Positions 7,861 to 9,208 of a stretch of 9,208 nt of DNA are shown here, piece after piece (position 1 is the first letter of the stretch; every line of letters begins with the position of its first letter). The notes below the pieces were generated by a model. The model saw only the letters and a program-made list of their open reading frames with translations, made no database searches and was not told the DNA's origin. The DNA comes from Gracilibacteraceae bacterium. GTDB lineage: Bacteria > Bacillota > Desulfitobacteriia > Desulfitobacteriales > Syntrophobotulaceae. The DNA lies in contig JAISQG010000176.1 in the NCBI GenBank assembly GCA_031274335.1, forward strand, positions 1 through 9,208, given 5' to 3'. A program made the position numbers and the translations under genes.

Positions 7861-8436
7861 TTACGGCGGCAATGATTCTACTCCCAGGATGCGAAAAATA
7901 ATTTTCCCAAACTCATGATTTAGGAAAACTTCTAAACCTGACGGCGGCAGGCTGCTGATAACTCCGCTCATGCCCCGTAATATGAATATGGCCGTTTCTC
8001 TCGGGTACTCGCAGTGCCAGGAACCGTCAATATTGCCGCGTTCAATGAGAGAGAGCAGCTGCGGCAGGGCGGATACCGTCATCTTGTTTTCACAATATTC
8101 TTTAACGGCGGTATTGCTCATAATTTGGGGAATCATGCGGTCATAACGCCTGGAGTTGAGCAGCAGCTGTTTCAAGCCGTCGAGCGCGGAGCCGGGATTG
8201 CTGTACAGCGACTGCCTGATATCCTCGGTTTCCTCAATCACCATTTCATCGATTACGGCGAACAGAATATCCGTTTTGGACTTAAAATAATGATAGATCA
8301 ACCCGTGGGCCACATTCATGCTCTTGGAGATGTCCGCGACCTGTGTTTTTTCAAACCCGTTGGCAACGAAAAGCCGGCGGGCAGTATCAATAATTTCCTG
8401 CCGCCGTTCTTCCACCGGTTTTGTAATCCTTGGCAT
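7861..8436 (-). CDS. TetR/AcrR-family transcriptional repressor of the efflux operon
   Basis: The 191-residue protein has the standard TetR plan. The N-terminal DNA-binding three-helix domain spans about 10-55: RRQEIIDTARRLFVANGF, then TQVADISKSMNVAHGLIYHYFKSK, with the helix-turn-helix at about 33-52. A divergent, mostly helical ligand-binding and dimerisation domain fills about 60-185. The start at 8436 has GAGGAG 8 bases upstream; a longer frame to 8529 would run back through the promoter and is rejected. The gene has its own strong promoter overlapped by an inverted repeat, so autorepression is likely. It lies immediately upstream of, and in line with, the RND permease and adaptor, which makes these the probable targets. 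The inducer is unknown but is probably a pump substrate. Confidence 0.93.
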   Translation of the reverse strand: MPRITKPVEERRQEIIDTARRLFVANGFEKTQVADISKSMNVAHGLIYHYFKSKTDILFAVIDEMVIEETEDIRQSLYSNPGSALDGLKQLLLNSRRYDRMIPQIMSNTAVKEYCENKMTVSALPQLLSLIERGNIDGSWHCEYPRETAIFILRGMSGVISSLPPSGLEVFLNHEFGKIIFRILGVESLPP

Positions 8437-8477
8437 CGTAGCGTCTCCTCGTAATGTTAGGAAGGAATGTCCAAAAA

Positions 8478-8490
8478 CCAACACTGTTGG
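8478..8490 (-). other. small palindrome in the tetR leader
   Basis: CCAAC-AGT-GTTGG in the transcribed strand forms a 5-bp stem with a 3-base loop, followed directly by TTTTT. It lies within the predicted tetR 5' leader, a few bases after the expected transcript start. It could be a small RNA hairpin or a second protein-binding site, but it is short enough to be chance. Confidence 0.35.
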
Positions 8491-8500
8491 CTTGAACAAG

Positions 8501-8529
8501 AGTATATCATAACGATTGAATTCAGTCAA
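8501..8529 (-). promoter_or_regulatory. tetR promoter
   Basis: TTGACT (8529-8524), a 17-base spacer and TATACT (8506-8501) match the vegetative consensus at 5 of 6 positions in each box. The predicted start near 8494 leaves a leader of about 58 bases. The inverted repeat at 8515-8530 covers the -35 box and part of the spacer, a classic repression position. Since no strong promoter is seen before the pump, this may drive the whole tetR-RND-adaptor unit. Confidence 0.85.
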
Positions 8530-8530
8530 T
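8515..8530 (-). promoter_or_regulatory. probable TetR operator over the tetR -35 box
   Basis: ATTGA-CTGAAT-TCAAT is an inverted repeat with 5-bp arms and a 6-base centre. It differs at one base from the core of the larger palindrome at 7796-7821. Its overlap with the -35 hexamer predicts that bound repressor blocks RNA polymerase, giving autoregulation. Confidence 0.72.
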
Positions 8531-8575
8531 ATAATTATATGGCTTTAAGATATTTTTCGCCGGACTCATAAAGTT

Positions 8576-8845
8576 TCATTTTTCTATTATTTTCAAAGCA
8601 TTAAACTTACACGCGCTCAAGCAGTCGCCGCAGGCATTACATTTGAGAGGTTTCTTTACGATGACGCGCGCTCCTTTTTCTTCGTTTTCCGGCTCCAGTA
8701 CATTATAACGGCATTTTTTCAAACAAGCTTTGCATCCCGTGCAATTATCATCGATGACGACGATGATTTTTCCCAGTCCGCGTACATGGCGATAAATTCC
8801 GCCTATAAACCAAAGAGCTACTATAGTGCCGCCGATATATATCAT
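8576..8845 (-). CDS. small membrane-anchored 2[4Fe-4S] ferredoxin-like protein
   Basis: The 89-residue protein begins with one hydrophobic segment (about 2-17, ending IGGIY) followed by RHVRGLGK, a positive stretch that predicts the remainder faces the cytoplasm. Two complete cluster motifs follow: C35-x2-C38-x2-C41-x3-C45 and C69-x2-C72-x2-C75-x3-C79. These should bind two [4Fe-4S] clusters and carry electrons at low potential. Neither motif has the proline that often follows the fourth cysteine. The domain pair is separated by a charged linker (about 51-66). AGGAGGT sits 6 bases before the ATG and overlaps the stop codon of the marR-like frame, so the two genes are translationally linked. 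The partner enzyme is not evident; tetR follows on the same strand after an AT-rich gap. Confidence 0.9.
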   Translation of the reverse strand: MIYIGGTIVALWFIGGIYRHVRGLGKIIVVIDDNCTGCKACLKKCRYNVLEPENEEKGARVIVKKPLKCNACGDCLSACKFNALKIIEK

Positions 8846-8851
8846 ACGGAC

Positions 8852-8858
8852 ACCTCCT
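8852..8858 (-). promoter_or_regulatory. ribosome binding site of the ferredoxin gene, overlapping the marR stop
   Basis: AGGAGGT is a full-strength site with 6-base spacing. Its first bases share the TAG stop of the upstream regulator, so ribosomes finishing marR could reinitiate here. Confidence 0.8.
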
Positions 8859-9208
8859 ACTTTTCTTTGTGTTCAGATTCCTGTTTTTTATCCGGCATCA
8901 ACCGCTCTGCTTCATCCAAAAAACGCACAATTACCTCGATTTCTTTTTTGTCAAGTTTTGCATAATAATCAAGAAAATTAGCATATATTTTCCCGTGGTG
9001 CTTTATATGCCCATCGCAGGCTTTTTTACCCAATGCGGTGAGCCGGAAAAATACCTCCCTTTGATTGTCCGCCGTCCGGTAGGTGTCTATGAGCGCCTTT
9101 TTGGTCAATTTTTTGGCCACCTGGCTGACTGCGGCATTGCTTATGCCAAGGAATCTTGCCATTTCTCCGCATTGGCTCCTTCACGCAGCCGGATGGCCTC
9201 CAGCAAAT
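8857..9208 (-). pseudogene. MarR-family regulator, apparently frameshifted and cut by the window edge
   Basis: From 9162 to 8857 an uninterrupted 101-residue frame encodes the winged-helix part of a MarR regulator: the recognition helix region ARFLGISNAAVSQVAKKL, the wing TADNQREVFFRLTALGKKA, and C-terminal dimerisation helices ending in a charged tail (KKQESEHKEK). It lacks the N-terminal helices and the start of the DNA-binding domain. These appear upstream in another frame: 9206-9168 encodes LLEAIRLREGANA, a fitting MarR segment, and joins MARFLGIS only if one base is added near 9165-9170. As written, the upstream frame hits a TAA at 9143-9141, and the downstream frame has a TGA shortly before its ATG. 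The ATG at 9162 has only a badly spaced GGAG. Either the gene is broken or the read has lost one G. Confidence 0.75.

Noticed and set aside
8437..8529. Longer TetR start at 8529
   Set aside because: The extra 31 codons run through the -35/-10 boxes and the operator; the start at 8436 has GAGGAG at proper spacing.

Overview
The window reads as a chromosomal segment of a Firmicutes-type bacterium, probably clostridial, with moderately high GC over most of its length. This rests on gene content and on strong AGGAGG-like ribosome binding sites; no rRNA or other phylogenetic marker is present to settle it. Every gene I accept lies on the minus strand, so transcription runs from high to low coordinates. 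The long plus-strand open frames are shadows produced by GC-biased codons.

Reading in the direction of transcription, the right edge (8576-9208) holds a MarR-family regulator, apparently frameshifted and cut by the window end, which runs into a small membrane-anchored 2[4Fe-4S] ferredoxin. The ribosome binding site of the ferredoxin overlaps the stop codon of the regulator. This part looks visibly more AT-rich than the rest.

The middle (3469-8530) is a drug-efflux locus: a TetR-family repressor with a near-consensus promoter, an RND permease of 1015 residues, and a periplasmic-adaptor-type (HlyD/MFP) subunit whose ATG overlaps the permease stop. Two closely related inverted repeats (15 of 16 core bases identical), one over the tetR -35 box and one just upstream of the permease, are the likely operators. 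No outer-membrane channel gene is present.

The left part (about 30-3444) is a protein-folding and quality-control cluster: a cyclophilin peptidyl-prolyl isomerase with an excellent extended -10 promoter, trigger factor (with an unusual acidic, repeat-bearing tail) with a weaker promoter of its own, and clpX 4 bp after tig. No clpP lies between tig and clpX, although the ClpX keeps its ClpP-docking loop. A possible further gene begins 19 bp after clpX and runs off the left edge.

No gene-free stretch exceeds 300 bases. I found no RNA gene, CRISPR array, insertion sequence or convincing intrinsic terminator. I did not find a wholly new system; the most rewarding points are the operator pair, the frameshifted marR, and the tig/clpX details.
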